Source: Protonemura montana (lineage: Eukaryota; Arthropoda; Insecta; Plecoptera; Nemouridae). From it: a DNA stretch of 64,000 bases. The notes under the pieces were generated by a model. That model made no database searches. It saw only the letters and a program-made list of their open reading frames with translations, and had not been told where the DNA came from. The translations under genes were made by a program, and so were the position numbers. The stretch spans positions 20,859,277 through 20,923,276 of the forward strand of contig OX387607.1 of assembly GCA_947568835.1 (NCBI GenBank), given 5' to 3'. Below, piece by piece: positions 32,470-43,582 of this stretch (position 1 is the stretch's first letter; every line of letters starts with the position of its first letter).

Positions 32470-34189
32470 TTTAATACTCGAGTTTTTCTTGCCTAGAGCT
32501 CCACGGTGATTTTTCATGCATTCGTATTAAAGTTGTTGATGTAATTGAGCGAAAACACATTCAATTGCGATCGTTTTACGTGAAAAAGAATTAATTTTGC
32601 TAATAAACTGACAGCTTTGATCAATTGTTTGCTTTTTTGTCACCACAGCAAGGTGTACGAAATCGTGAATGTATCTTCTCAGCAGTGCATTCAGGAAATT
32701 CAAACGTCAAATTTAAACGTCAAAGTCAACGTCAAAATAAACGTCAATGTCAAATTCTTTTCAAAATCTCCAGAACTGAAGGGGAAAACGTGTGAAATTG
32801 GCTTAAATTGGTTCATAATTAAGGTTTACATCCCGCTACGACTTTTTTACGGTGATTTGAAAGTGTTTTATCATAGTAAAGTATCAGAAATATTGTTGAT
32901 GTCTTGGCTAGCAAGATGAATAAGAGTCACTTGATTTATCTCGATTTTTGATTGAAGCAAAACTTGCCTCTTACTGACCTGCAGCAATTCGATAATACTT
33001 TGCATGCATGCCTATTTAAGTTATTGAAGAAATTGAGTGCAAACGCTTTTATTCGCGATCGGTTTACGTAAAATAGAAATCATTTTGCAGAAAGAGTGAC
33101 AGATGCAAACATTTGTTTGGTTTTTTGACCACTGCAAGGCGAACGAATTCTTAAAGTTATCTTTTCATTTCAAAAAGTATTGGAAAGTTAACCGATCTAT
33201 TTACACCCCTATTGGAATTGGAATATCGAAAATCGGTCAAAAACGGCTGGAATTTGTACATAAATTCTGATTGCGACCCAAAGCGATATTTCTACGAGGA
33301 TTTGATGAGATTTTCATGAGACATTTTATTTAAAACTGGCTGGCAAGGAAAGATTTTGACAGTTATCAAACAATGCACAACAACTACATTTTCGAAGAAA
33401 CTTATTTAAGCAATTTTAAGTTGCTATCCGTCTTTTTAAACATGTTTTTCGTAAGATTTGGTGGAGATGTAACACGTGTTTAATAAGCTTTATCTCTCTA
33501 AGAAAGATTTCAAGAAATCATGGACGGAAATTTTTGACAGCTAGAATCTTTTGTTTTCGAAATTGTCATCGTGATCACTTTGGAATTCACAGAGTTTCCA
33601 CAATGCAGTGACCCCGAGTGACGTAGGCGGCAAATTTCAAATACAAAGAAAGCGTTTCAAAACATGAAAAGGACATTACTAAGAAAATGTGCAGCCTAAT
33701 AGACGGCTGAAAGTGGTTTAAATTTGCACGTTATACAAAATTGTCAACTCTTTAAAGGCGGGATCACACAACTTTATGGAAATAAATCTTCCTTTTTGTT
33801 ATGTTAAGTTTCAATGCATGTTTTTAATGGTTTTTAAGTAATATATTTAGTAAATATTCAACCCGTACTTAATAACCTTATCTTTCAAAGATAGATTATT
33901 AAAATTTTTGACCACATTATTATGACAGCTAGCGTCAATCATTTGCTTGAATCTTGAATTTTTTGCTTGATTCAAAATTTGAATCTGATATATATGATTG
34001 AGGAATGAACTGGAAATACGAAGCATTAAAAACATTTTCAATATATACCTATATTTTGTTTAATTTTTTTGTTTATATTCAATTATTACAATATTGTTTT
34101 TTATATATTATTATATTTATAATTATTATATTTATAAATTAAACTAATATTATTATCTACTTATAACTATAATAATAACTATATAATAA
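32470..34189 (+). other. 5' non-coding region of U7
   Basis: AT-rich DNA. Up to about 32940 it follows the shared 5' region, including clustered ACGTCAAA words at 32700-32750. It then becomes unit-specific, with repeated short segments such as GGTCAAAAACG. At 34030-34190 it is a nearly pure A/T run just before the GC-rich gene candidate. No gene is seen. Confidence 0.5.
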
Positions 34190-35194
34190 CTAATAACAAC
34201 TGCGGCCGCAGTGGCTCGGACGGCAGCTCGGGCTGCGGCTCCTGTCGCGGCGCTCCGGGCGACGGTGGCTGCAGCAGCTGATGTTGTCGGGGCTGCAGCC
34301 CCCTCTCCCCCCGAAGCGCTGGCCGCGACGTTGCTCCCGTGATGGCCCAGGCTGTTGTTCGCGGGGGCGACCTGCCACGGCTGTAGCCCCCGCGACTATC
34401 AATGTCACCTGGGCCTCGGCCCTAGCCAGCCGCTCCCGCGCCAGCTGCTCGGCTGCAGCGACAATAGCTGCAGCAGCGACGCGGGCTTCTTTAACGATGG
34501 CCCGGGCCTCTTCACGGGCGTCCTCTTCTGTGGCAGGAGCCGCAGCCTCCGCCTCCGCCTCCGTCTCGCTTTCTAATGGAAATTAAAAATTACACTGCTC
34601 AGAGAATGTTTGATGATTTAAATCATATTTAATAACGATATCCGGAATATCCTGTCTTGACTGGGTTTCATGTTAAGATTGAGAGTGGATTTCCATATTC
34701 CTCAGGGACTTTCTGATTTTTGACACGAGCTAAGAGTTTTTCAAAATAACAAGCAATTCCTTGAGTCTGAAAAAATGCTTCATGGGCAGTTTACAAACTA
34801 TTATATGTTCATGGCTAGCATCAGTGGAGCCTTGATGAAAGTTTTAAAACACTCGCCTTATTGACGTGAAATGGACTTAAGATACCCAATATCGGGTAGT
34901 GTAAAGAACCATAACATATTGGCTTCCTTAAGTTTCATTGATAATATAAGAACGATCACAAACATCCAAAAATAAGTTATACGTAGGTTAGAACGTATCC
35001 AGTGAGATTAACATATCAAAAATTGCACTACTATATAACTCAAAACATATCCATTTCATTTCAGGGTATATTGCCTAAACATGTCTTATCTTATATAATA
35101 ATGTATAGTATTTTGATAACCACGGCTAAGAAAAGTAAGAAAGACAATTTTACTCACCAAATTCTGTTTCTTGCGAACTGAAAATTGCACCCAT
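34190..35194 (-). CDS. Candidate spliced 139-aa protein, Ala/Glu/Arg-rich, on the opposite strand of U7
   Basis: Product not recognised. On the minus strand an ATG at 35194 in good context (CACGATGG) opens a 37-nt exon to 35158, ending TTTG|GTGAGT. An acceptor (AATTTCCATTAG) at 34573 opens a second exon, 34572-34190, ending in TAG. The splice phases fit (37 + 383 = 420 nt). The predicted protein has an acidic ETEAEAEA segment and an Ala/Arg helix likely to form a coiled coil (residues about 28-70). It ends in a Gln/Gly/Arg- and Cys-rich basic tail with RDRSRS. Exon 2 is strikingly GC-rich in AT-rich surroundings and has no counterpart in the other units. It may be a captured host gene fragment, since Helitrons are known to capture genes, or an element gene. 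No homology can be tested here. Confidence 0.4.
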
Positions 35195-35728
35195 CGTGTT
35201 TATTTTCTTGATTCCTGCTGAATGCTCGGTTAGGCTATTGTCGCCCCCCTCCACACCCGTGTCATATGTTCTAACAATGTGACCAAACCAGATATCGATC
35301 ATACTGAACATACTGAACATTCGATATATGAGGTGATTGTTACATGGATATTTATGCAAATCGCATTTGCAGGCCAATCTCAACATTCGATTTGTAGAGC
35401 GATTGTTGTTGGTCCCATTCGATTAGTCACTGCCTCATTGTCGTCGAACTGTTTGCGATGGCAGCCATGTTTGTTCTTCTCTTTTCTCACTAGCTAGACA
35501 GACGTTAAAGAAGCCGGTTTACTTTATCGTATCTCCAGTCGGTAATTACCATTTCATAGTGTTATTACTGTCACGTTGGTTTGAATAGGTCTTAAATTGG
35601 AACATTATATCTAATATTGTGATTTGGTGCAATTTTCATTGATTGCGAGTCGCAAATCAACCGATAAATCAAGTGTGAAGTGAATCTTTTCAAGACCCTG
35701 GCCGTGGACCGGTCAATACGGCAATCCT

Positions 35729-36143
35729 GTAAGTACCGAATCTACTATACCTACATAGTGATATTATTATTATTATTATTATTATTATTGTTATAAATAT
35801 ACATTGTTTAATGGAATTGAATAGCATGATAGCTTAGTTTACCCACTTCAAGCACTATTCCAGTCAAGAAGTGCTTGACTGGTGCCTATGCAAAACCATA
35901 ATTGATTTTGTTTTGTCGATAATGGCCGCTGTGCCATGACTTCTAATTTCAAATGGAATTCGCAAATTGTTGTTCACGCAGTAATATTCAACCCCTCTTA
36001 TCGTCATCAGAGGAATTAAGATACCTACAGGTACAGGTCAAACGGATACCCAGTAGATAAATAACAAAGGTTATCTGATATCAATAAATGGTGTTTGGCA
36101 ATGGTGGGCAAGGTAGTATTTAACCCTCGCTTTCTTCCCACAG
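35729..36143 (+). other. Predicted 5'-UTR intron of the U7 RepHel gene
   Basis: Donor CCT|GTAAGT and acceptor CTTTCTTCCCACAG abut the ATG at 36144, mirroring family A although the intron sequence is unrelated. Inside are an (ATT)n run at about 35764-35790 and a perfect 9-bp inverted repeat, CCAGTCAAG/CTTGACTGG, at 35860-35882. Confidence 0.55.
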
Positions 36144-39100
36144 ATGCCACCTAAAAAGCGTGCACACCTGACGCGTCGAAAAATTACTAAAAATGCGAAG
36201 ACAAGTGCTGAGATTATTGCAGCAAAGGAAAGGACGGCAGCCGAAAGAGCAAGACTGAAGCGAGCGGCCGAGCGAGCTGACCAGGAGCCGACTGATGCCC
36301 CGCAGCGTCGTGTTATTATTTCAGAGCAGGCGCGTTTGCACATAGAGCATGAGACCGCAGACGAGCGGAGTGCCCGCCTCGCGAAAATGGCAGAAAATGC
36401 TCGCCAGCGCAGAGAGGCCGAGACGGAGGCCCAGCGTACAGAGCGTCTGGCCCAGGTGGCTGAGTCAAAGCGTCGCCGCTTGAACGAAGCAACCGAGGAA
36501 CGGCGCATACAGCTTCTAGCTGAAAAGGTCGAGTCAGAGCGCCTCCGTTTGGTGAAATATTCCGACAAACAGCGACTCCAGCGACTGGCCCAGAGGGCAG
36601 AGGCAGAGCGTCGCCGCTTGAGTGACGCTACAGAACAACAGCGTCTCCAGCGATTGGCTCAAATGGCAGACCATATACGAGCTCAGAGGGAAATCGAGAC
36701 TACAACAGCACACGAGAGTCGATTGGTCGCCGTAAGGGAGCGATCGCAGCAGCGTCGCAGTGCCGAGACAAGGGACCGGCTTGCAGCGGCCGAAGTGGAA
36801 GTCTATCAGCGCGCCGAGGAGGCTGAACAAGAGCAAAGCCAGCGAGTCGAGGTCGAGGCCATTGATGTGGCAGAGGAACCGATCGAGCCCGATCTTGCAC
36901 CGGTTAACCTACATCCTTTGCACTTGGAAGCTGCCCGGCAAGACGTGACTGACGTCGCATTGTTTCACTGTGGCAACCTGGACCAAGAATGCAGGATTTG
37001 CAGGGCTCTACATTTCAAAGGAGAGAGGCCTTCAGACAAGATTTACAAGCTCTGTTGTCACGCGGGAAATGTCATGCTAGAGCCGCTCCTCCCGTATCCG
37101 GACTTGATGCTTGCGTTGCTTACCGGCGACCATTGCGGATCAAAGAACTTCCGTAAGAACATCCGGTCTTACAACAGTTCGCTCTCCTTCGCGTCGGTCG
37201 GAGCAAAGACGGATATCCCGCAGGGTCGTGGCACGTATTGTTTCCGTGTCCATGGAAACATTCAGCACAGGATCGGACACATGGGGCAGGCGGTGCAGAA
37301 GCCACTCTATTCCCACCTGTACTTTCTCGACGCGGAGCAGGCGAAGACGCATCGAATGGACAGGCGTGAGAATGCTGATCTGATGCCCGACCTGCTGAAC
37401 GAGCTGGACTCGCTGGTTCGCGACATTAATCCTTTCGCCCAAGGGCTCAAGACGCTGGGGCAGGTGGAGGCAGAGGACCGCGTCCGTGCCGCGGCCGAGG
37501 GGCGCCCCGAAGTGCGGGCCGAGTTGCGCTTTGTAGATGACCGGCGACGTCTTTACGAGAATCCGACGGCGCACGAGGTGGCCGTGGTGTATCAGAGCGT
37601 GGACGGTGGAATGCCTCCGCTTGGCCGCGACATTCGCATCCATACCCACAGCGGCTTCTTTGAGCAGCTGTCCGTCCTGTCGCCCAACACGGATCCGTTG
37701 AGCTACGTCCTGTTGTTCCCGCGAGGAGAGCCCGGCTGGCAAAGAGACATGCCACACACGAGGCAATCAGCGCACAGTGTCGTCACACTGATGGAGTTCT
37801 ACAGCCATCGACTCCACGAGCGTGCTGGTTCCTTCCACCCCGTGCTGCACGCCGGCAAGCTGACGCAGCAGTTCATGGTGGACGCGTACATCAAGGTGGA
37901 GGGGAATCGTCTTGAGTTCGTGATCCGGAACCAGAAAACTCTGCGCGCCGAGCTTTATCGCGGTCTGATGGACCACATAGAGCACCGTGCCGAGCAGCAG
38001 GGCTGCAATGTCGGCAAAATGGTGATCCTGCCGTCAAGTTTCATCGGCAGCCCCAGGCATTGTCAGCAACTCTATCAAGACGCGATGAGCATCGTCACCA
38101 AGTTTGGGAAGCCCGATCTTTTCCTGACGATGACGTGCAACCCGAAGTGGCCCGAAATTCAGGAGAGCCTTGCGGCGTTTGAAAGGGCCGAGGACCGACC
38201 CGACCTCACCGCCCGAGTGTTTCAACTGAAACTCAAGGAACTGATGGCCGACCTGACAAAAAGACACGTGCTGGGCGTACCCATGGCTCACTTCCACGTG
38301 ATCGAGTTCCAAAAACGAGGACTCCCGCACGCCCACATTTTGGTCATCCTCCGCGACGAGGACAAGATCCGCACTCCCGAGGAGGTAGACGCACTCATCT
38401 GTGCCGAGTTGCCCGATCCGGTGACCGAGGAGAGACTTCACAAGGTGATCGTGTCGTCAATGATTCACGGCCCGTGCGGCGCTCGGAACATGCGCTCTGT
38501 GTGCATGGAGGACGGCAAGTGCAAGAAGAAGTTCCCAAAGTCGTTCACAGCGCAGACTGTGGTCAACGAAGGGGGCTTCACCGTCTATCGCCGTAGAGAA
38601 AGCGGACCGACGCATACCATCTCAGGGAGAGTGGTGGACAACCGAGACGTAGTGCCTTACAACAAGTACTTGAGCTCGAAGTTCGACTGCCACCTGAACA
38701 TCGAGCACTGTGGATCCGCGAAGACGGTCAAGTACCTGTGCAAGTACGTGTACAAAGGTCACGACTGTGCCAGGGTGCAGCTTCGCGTCTCTGTCCCCGC
38801 GGAGGGCGAACACGAGCAGCGTCCGGCGCGCGGTGCCCAGCACGAGTTGGTATGGGACGAGGTCTCACACTACATTGACTCTCGCTACGTGAGTCCCCAA
38901 GAGGCGGTGTGGCGCATTTTCGGATTTGAAATGCACGATAAATCGCATACCATCATTCGTCTGGCGATCCACCTCGAGGGTGAGCACACAGTCACGTTCC
39001 GGCCCGGAGACGAGGAAGCCGCAGCAGAACGCGGCAGCACTGCGCTGACCACGCTCACAGCATGGTTTGCATTGAACCAGACCAACTCGGCGGCACGACA

Positions 39101-41912
39101 GTTCAAGTACGTCGACATACCGTACCACTACCGATTCGAAGGAAAAGCGTGGAAGCCACGTAAGCGAGGTGCCGGCAGCATCATTAGCCGCATGTACTCC
39201 GTAACGCCCCGGCAGATCGAGCGATACCATCTGCGTCTTCTTCTGCTACACGTGGCCGGCGCCACCTCCTACGAGGACGTGCGCACGCACCAGGGCACGG
39301 TGTACGCTAGCTTCAAGGAAGCTGCCATGGCACGCAACCTGCTCATGGACGACGACGAGTGGCAAAAGTGCCTCGAGGAGGCGGTTGCGATCCAGATGCC
39401 GAACGAACTTCGTCAGCTGTTTGCCGTGATTTGCGCTTTCTGCCAGCCGGTTGACCCACTGACTCTGTGGCAGCGATTCAAGGACGATTTCTGCGAAGAT
39501 TTCGCCCGAGACCACGACCCCATCGAGGCGGAACAGTTGGCGCTGAACGCAATCCAGTCCGTGCTTGCCCTGCACCGACTGACCAACGCCGAACTCGGTT
39601 TGCCGGCGCCCCGAGTGCCAGTCATCGTTGCTGTCGACGAGCAGTTCGATCAGGCCGCCGAAAGGGAAGAGGCCGAGGAGAACTTGGTGAAGCTCAACGA
39701 CAGACAGCGCGTGGCATTCGAAGCGGTGATGACAGCAATCGATGATCCGAACGCCGAGCAGAGGTGCTTCTACCTAGACGGTCCGGGCGGCAGCGGAAAA
39801 ACCTTCCTCTACAACACCCTCATCAGCACGCTGCGAGCCCGAGGCGAGCGAGCCGTGGCCGTCGCGTGGACGGGCATTGCGGCGACGCTGCTGAAGGGAG
39901 GGAGGACCTGCCACTCACGGTTCCGATTGCCCGTTCCCATTGTGGAGAACAGCACGTCTGGCGTGAAGCCCAACTCCGCCGAGGGCGCTTCGCTGAGGGC
40001 GGCCAAGGTCATCATCTTGGATGAAGGACCCATGGCGCCTCTGCTGGCCCTAAACGTGATCGAGCGGACGCTAAGAGACGTGACCAACGATGAGCGTCCG
40101 TTCGGCGGAAAGGTGATCGTTATCGGCGGAGATTTTAGGCAGTGCCTACCAGTCGTTCGAAATGGCAACCGAACGACCATCGTCGAGCAGTGCATTAAGC
40201 GAGGCGCGCTTTGGTCGCTGTTCCGGACCCTCGAGCTGCGCGCGAACATGCGCGCGAACGCAGGCGAAGTAGAGTTCGTCGAGTGGCTGCTGCGCGTGGG
40301 AAACGGCGAGCTTTTGAACGACCGCCACCTCCCGGACGACACCATTGCCCTGCCCGATCAGTGTGTCGTGGACTGCGTAATCGACGCCGTCTTCGGCAAG
40401 AGCATTAGTGCTGCCGAGATGGCCGAGATGCAGGACCATGCCATTCTGTGTCCGAAGAACGTGGAATCTTTGAACATCAATGACACAGTTCTGGAGCGCC
40501 TCGAAGGCGACGCACACGAATACTGCAGCGCAGACTCAGTAGACGTAAGTGAAGGCGAAGATGGCGACGCTTTGGCTACCGACTATCCTGTCGAGTATCT
40601 CAATTCGTTGACGCCATCCGGGATGCCACCGCACAAGCTGCGCCTGAAAGTGCACGCAATCGTGATGCTCATGAGGAACGTGAACGTGAGAGCCGGCCTG
40701 TGCAATGGAACTCGGCTCAGCGTAGTTGCACTCCACGAGCACGTGATCGACTGCAGGATTATCGGAGGACGCTGCGCAGGAGATCGAACTTTTCTCTGCC
40801 GAGTGAACCTCACGCCCTCAGACATTGGTATGCCATTCACCATGACAAGGCGCCAGTTCCCGATTCGTCTGGCATTCGCCATGACAATCAACAAAGCACA
40901 GGGACAGTCTTTGAGGCGAGTGGGTGTGCATCTCGAAAAACCAGTGTTTGGACACGGCCAGCTCTACGTGGCGCTGTCTCGAGCTCGATCTCTGGACTCG
41001 GTCTTCCTGGCAGTCACCGGCAACGAGGCGCAGGGCATGTTGATTGCTTCGAGCAAGACCACTTTCACCAAGAACATCGTGTACAAGGAGGTGCTCGAGA
41101 TCCATACGCCGGAACAGCTGGCAGCGGATCCTCCCTCGCACAGTGTCCGTCGCAGTGACGATCACAAGGCTGACCAGGAGGCCGTTGAGCAGTCGCTCAG
41201 TCAACTCGCGGTCTCGGATGCTGGTGAGCTAATCGAACCGATGGACACAAGCGACTGTGGCGCGCCGCACACTTGCATTGTGCGTGCTTCGTTTCACCAG
41301 GGAGACGCTCGATCTGTCAATGCAGGGAGGCAATGCACGGCAGTGGCTGCTTGCGCAGTCGCCATGGCACATAGCCGATGCCCTTCCACCTGGCACACTG
41401 ACACTCTGGACAGCATCCTCGAAGCCGGCGATTCACTGTACACTCTCAGTGCACACAATCTGCCGTCCGGCGAGGAATTTCTCGCTGTGAATGATTTGCA
41501 CGATAGCTTCTCCGTTATGGGATTGAAATTTTGCATTGCTTCTGATCCTGTCGTGGAAAATGCTAAGCACGGTTTGATCCGGCCACAAAACATCCCTGTC
41601 CAACCTAGCCAAGACGCCTGGCCCGACCTCCTGACAGGACTGACCGAGTTTCTCGCCAGCTCGGCCTGTGGGATTTTAACATCTGCGGACGTGTCGGTAG
41701 CATTGGGCCGAGCAGACGACGGGACCTACTGGATGTTTGATTCCCATTCCAGAGACCAGCACGGATTCTCGAGTCCTGATGGCACAGCGTGTCTGACAAT
41801 TCACCCGGACTTGAGAGCGCTTGGTGAACTGTTTTGCGCCAACGTTCTCTCTGCGCAGGCACTCAGCCCTAAGCCATTCACAATCGAGAAATTGCCGATT
41901 GCACGTTCTTAA
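36144..41912 (+). CDS. Helitron RepHel with C-terminal cysteine-protease-like domain, family B, 1922 aa
   Basis: This is a rolling-circle replicase closely related to family A over the Rep and helicase parts. It starts MPPKKR and has a shorter coiled coil of about four 23-residue repeats. The HUH motif is H729-A-H731 and the tyrosines are Y864 and Y868. Walker A is at 1213-1220, Walker B is D1293-E1294 and YVALSRAR is at 1608-1615. After PMDTS, where family A stops, it continues for about 210 residues. These contain GRQCTAVAACA (C1731), LDSILEAGDSLYTLS and WMFDSHSRD (D1866, H1868). A Gln-Cys motif followed by Asp-x-His fits the catalytic Cys and Asp/His of papain-like deubiquitinases, best the herpes tegument (C76) type. 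OTU proteases are known in some Helitrons, but the DG-x-C motif of OTU is absent here. The role is inferred as deubiquitination or self-processing. The frame is intact. Confidence 0.95.
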   Translation: MPPKKRAHLTRRKITKNAKTSAEIIAAKERTAAERARLKRAAERADQEPTDAPQRRVIISEQARLHIEHETADERSARLAKMAENARQRREAETEAQRTERLAQVAESKRRRLNEATEERRIQLLAEKVESERLRLVKYSDKQRLQRLAQRAEAERRRLSDATEQQRLQRLAQMADHIRAQREIETTTAHESRLVAVRERSQQRRSAETRDRLAAAEVEVYQRAEEAEQEQSQRVEVEAIDVAEEPIEPDLAPVNLHPLHLEAARQDVTDVALFHCGNLDQECRICRALHFKGERPSDKIYKLCCHAGNVMLEPLLPYPDLMLALLTGDHCGSKNFRKNIRSYNSSLSFASVGAKTDIPQGRGTYCFRVHGNIQHRIGHMGQAVQKPLYSHLYFLDAEQAKTHRMDRRENADLMPDLLNELDSLVRDINPFAQGLKTLGQVEAEDRVRAAAEGRPEVRAELRFVDDRRRLYENPTAHEVAVVYQSVDGGMPPLGRDIRIHTHSGFFEQLSVLSPNTDPLSYVLLFPRGEPGWQRDMPHTRQSAHSVVTLMEFYSHRLHERAGSFHPVLHAGKLTQQFMVDAYIKVEGNRLEFVIRNQKTLRAELYRGLMDHIEHRAEQQGCNVGKMVILPSSFIGSPRHCQQLYQDAMSIVTKFGKPDLFLTMTCNPKWPEIQESLAAFERAEDRPDLTARVFQLKLKELMADLTKRHVLGVPMAHFHVIEFQKRGLPHAHILVILRDEDKIRTPEEVDALICAELPDPVTEERLHKVIVSSMIHGPCGARNMRSVCMEDGKCKKKFPKSFTAQTVVNEGGFTVYRRRESGPTHTISGRVVDNRDVVPYNKYLSSKFDCHLNIEHCGSAKTVKYLCKYVYKGHDCARVQLRVSVPAEGEHEQRPARGAQHELVWDEVSHYIDSRYVSPQEAVWRIFGFEMHDKSHTIIRLAIHLEGEHTVTFRPGDEEAAAERGSTALTTLTAWFALNQTNSAARQFKYVDIPYHYRFEGKAWKPRKRGAGSIISRMYSVTPRQIERYHLRLLLLHVAGATSYEDVRTHQGTVYASFKEAAMARNLLMDDDEWQKCLEEAVAIQMPNELRQLFAVICAFCQPVDPLTLWQRFKDDFCEDFARDHDPIEAEQLALNAIQSVLALHRLTNAELGLPAPRVPVIVAVDEQFDQAAEREEAEENLVKLNDRQRVAFEAVMTAIDDPNAEQRCFYLDGPGGSGKTFLYNTLISTLRARGERAVAVAWTGIAATLLKGGRTCHSRFRLPVPIVENSTSGVKPNSAEGASLRAAKVIILDEGPMAPLLALNVIERTLRDVTNDERPFGGKVIVIGGDFRQCLPVVRNGNRTTIVEQCIKRGALWSLFRTLELRANMRANAGEVEFVEWLLRVGNGELLNDRHLPDDTIALPDQCVVDCVIDAVFGKSISAAEMAEMQDHAILCPKNVESLNINDTVLERLEGDAHEYCSADSVDVSEGEDGDALATDYPVEYLNSLTPSGMPPHKLRLKVHAIVMLMRNVNVRAGLCNGTRLSVVALHEHVIDCRIIGGRCAGDRTFLCRVNLTPSDIGMPFTMTRRQFPIRLAFAMTINKAQGQSLRRVGVHLEKPVFGHGQLYVALSRARSLDSVFLAVTGNEAQGMLIASSKTTFTKNIVYKEVLEIHTPEQLAADPPSHSVRRSDDHKADQEAVEQSLSQLAVSDAGELIEPMDTSDCGAPHTCIVRASFHQGDARSVNAGRQCTAVAACAVAMAHSRCPSTWHTDTLDSILEAGDSLYTLSAHNLPSGEEFLAVNDLHDSFSVMGLKFCIASDPVVENAKHGLIRPQNIPVQPSQDAWPDLLTGLTEFLASSACGILTSADVSVALGRADDGTYWMFDSHSRDQHGFSSPDGTACLTIHPDLRALGELFCANVLSAQALSPKPFTIEKLPIARS

Positions 41913-42530
41913 CTGACACTCGCTCATGAAGTCACTGAACAATTACACCCCGGATAATACTGCCGCACTGGAAACTTGGCTTGGCCAAATGATTTCTCTC
42001 GGACGAACGCAAAACCCAATAGTTAGCTACTGTGCTAGCAACGCGTATTCGAAAGATTTCCAGCAGTTAAAGAATTAATTACCTTCTGGTCATTAATGGT
42101 CTTCTTAATCCAAGTGATTTATTCACTGCGTGAAAACTTACCAAATATGAGAGCTACACATTTCTTGAGAAATATTTTCTCAGATAATATATCAAGGACA
42201 TCGTCTCTGTTAATAAAACGGTCGAAAATAATGTGTCATCACTAAGATTGACCAACAATGTCACCTAACTAAAAAATTACTGTGCAAATGCTTTAAAAAA
42301 CCATAAATATGATAAATATTACCTAAGCTGAAAGTTACTTGGAAATGTTAAATTTCCAATGATATTCCAAACTCGGAGATTGTATTGAAAGATATTCCAC
42401 TGACATTGTTAATGCAGCCGATGATATATTCCGAACATAATCCGCTTGCATTACCGGAGAATAAATTGAACATGTCTTATCAGAGAGATATACAATGGAC
42501 AGACATTCAATTACAGAGTACTGCTGAGCT
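41913..42530 (+). other. Proximal 3' region of U7
   Basis: AT-rich unique sequence after the stop. No open frame of note, no repeat and no similarity to the family A 3' UTR. Confidence 0.5.
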
Positions 42531-43460
42531 GGTGACTATGCTTATTTAATTGACCTATGGGTGTACGCGATTCCTAACAGAGTACTCTGTCCACTTGGAT
42601 TATTCGAGTGAGTTCGCACGGGCGAGCGACAGACTACTGCTGTACTATTACTGGTCCTTTGGTTAAAATTTGACCGCCAGAGTGCTTTGGTCCTTTGGTT
42701 AAACGTCAACAGCCAAAGTGCTTTGGTCCTTTGGTTAAACGTCGACAGCTGGAGTGCGTCAACAGCCAGAGTGCTTTGGTCCTTTGGTTAAACGTTGACA
42801 GCCAGAGTGCTTTGGTCGATCAACATACAAAGTAACAAAAAAAAACAAAAAAAAACGACATCACATCAAAGAACGATCAACAACATCATACTGCGAAGCT
42901 GGTGACTATGCTTATTTAATTGACCTATGGATGTACGCGATTCCCACCAGAGTACTACTGTCCACTTGGATTATCCGAGTGAGTTCGCACGGGCGAGCGA
43001 CAGACTACTGCTGTACTGGACACTTGGTTGCTTGGGTGCCTCCTCATGGACGTACGCGATTCCCAACAGAGTACTCCTGTCCACTTGGCTTAACCAAGTG
43101 AGTTCGTGCGTGCGAGCGACAGACTACTGCTGTACTATACTGGTCCTTCGGTTAAAGTTGACCACCAGAGTGCTTTGGTCCTTTGGTTAAACGTCGACAG
43201 CCAGAGTGCTTTGGTCCTTTGGTTAAACATTGACCACCAGAGTGCTTTGGTCCTTTGGTTAAACGTCGACAGCCAGAGTGCTTTGGTCACTCAAACAACA
43301 CTAGGTTGTTTGAGTGCCTCTTCATCGACGAACACGATGCCCAACAGAATACTGTTGTACATATATGGCTTATCAAAGAGATTATTAACGGACGAAAGAT
43401 CGCCAAACAGAGCTGGATATATCACAATTGATAATACAATTCTAATCGTGTTTTGGTAAT
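42531..43460 (+). repeat. Composite 3' repeat block with 36-bp monomers (U7)
   Basis: Three related segments (about 42540, 42905 and 43040) share TATGCTTATTTAATTGACC, TACGCGATTCC and GAGCGACAGACTACTGCTGT. Between them are short runs of the 36-bp monomer that forms the large array downstream (42664-42830 and 43142-43290). It looks like the ancestral mosaic from which that array expanded. Confidence 0.8.
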
Positions 43461-43582
43461 TGAGCTTATATCATATTTTATCATATGGTTCTATTTGCAT
43501 AGAGGCGGCAATATTTTTGGATGGCTGTCATAGCTGTGAGCGGGGCGGTGCTCACAGTTTTGCACAATAAGATAAAATGTAT

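Noticed and set aside
36071..36900. Minus-strand and alternate-frame open frames over the RepHel genes (similarly in the other three copies)
   Set aside because: They are shadows of the GC-rich coding sequence, overlapping a gene with clear catalytic motifs.
41265..41912. Insertion of a herpes-like viral gene
   Set aside because: The protease-like tail is in frame with the Helitron replicase, with similar codon use and no other viral gene nearby. It is a domain of the element.
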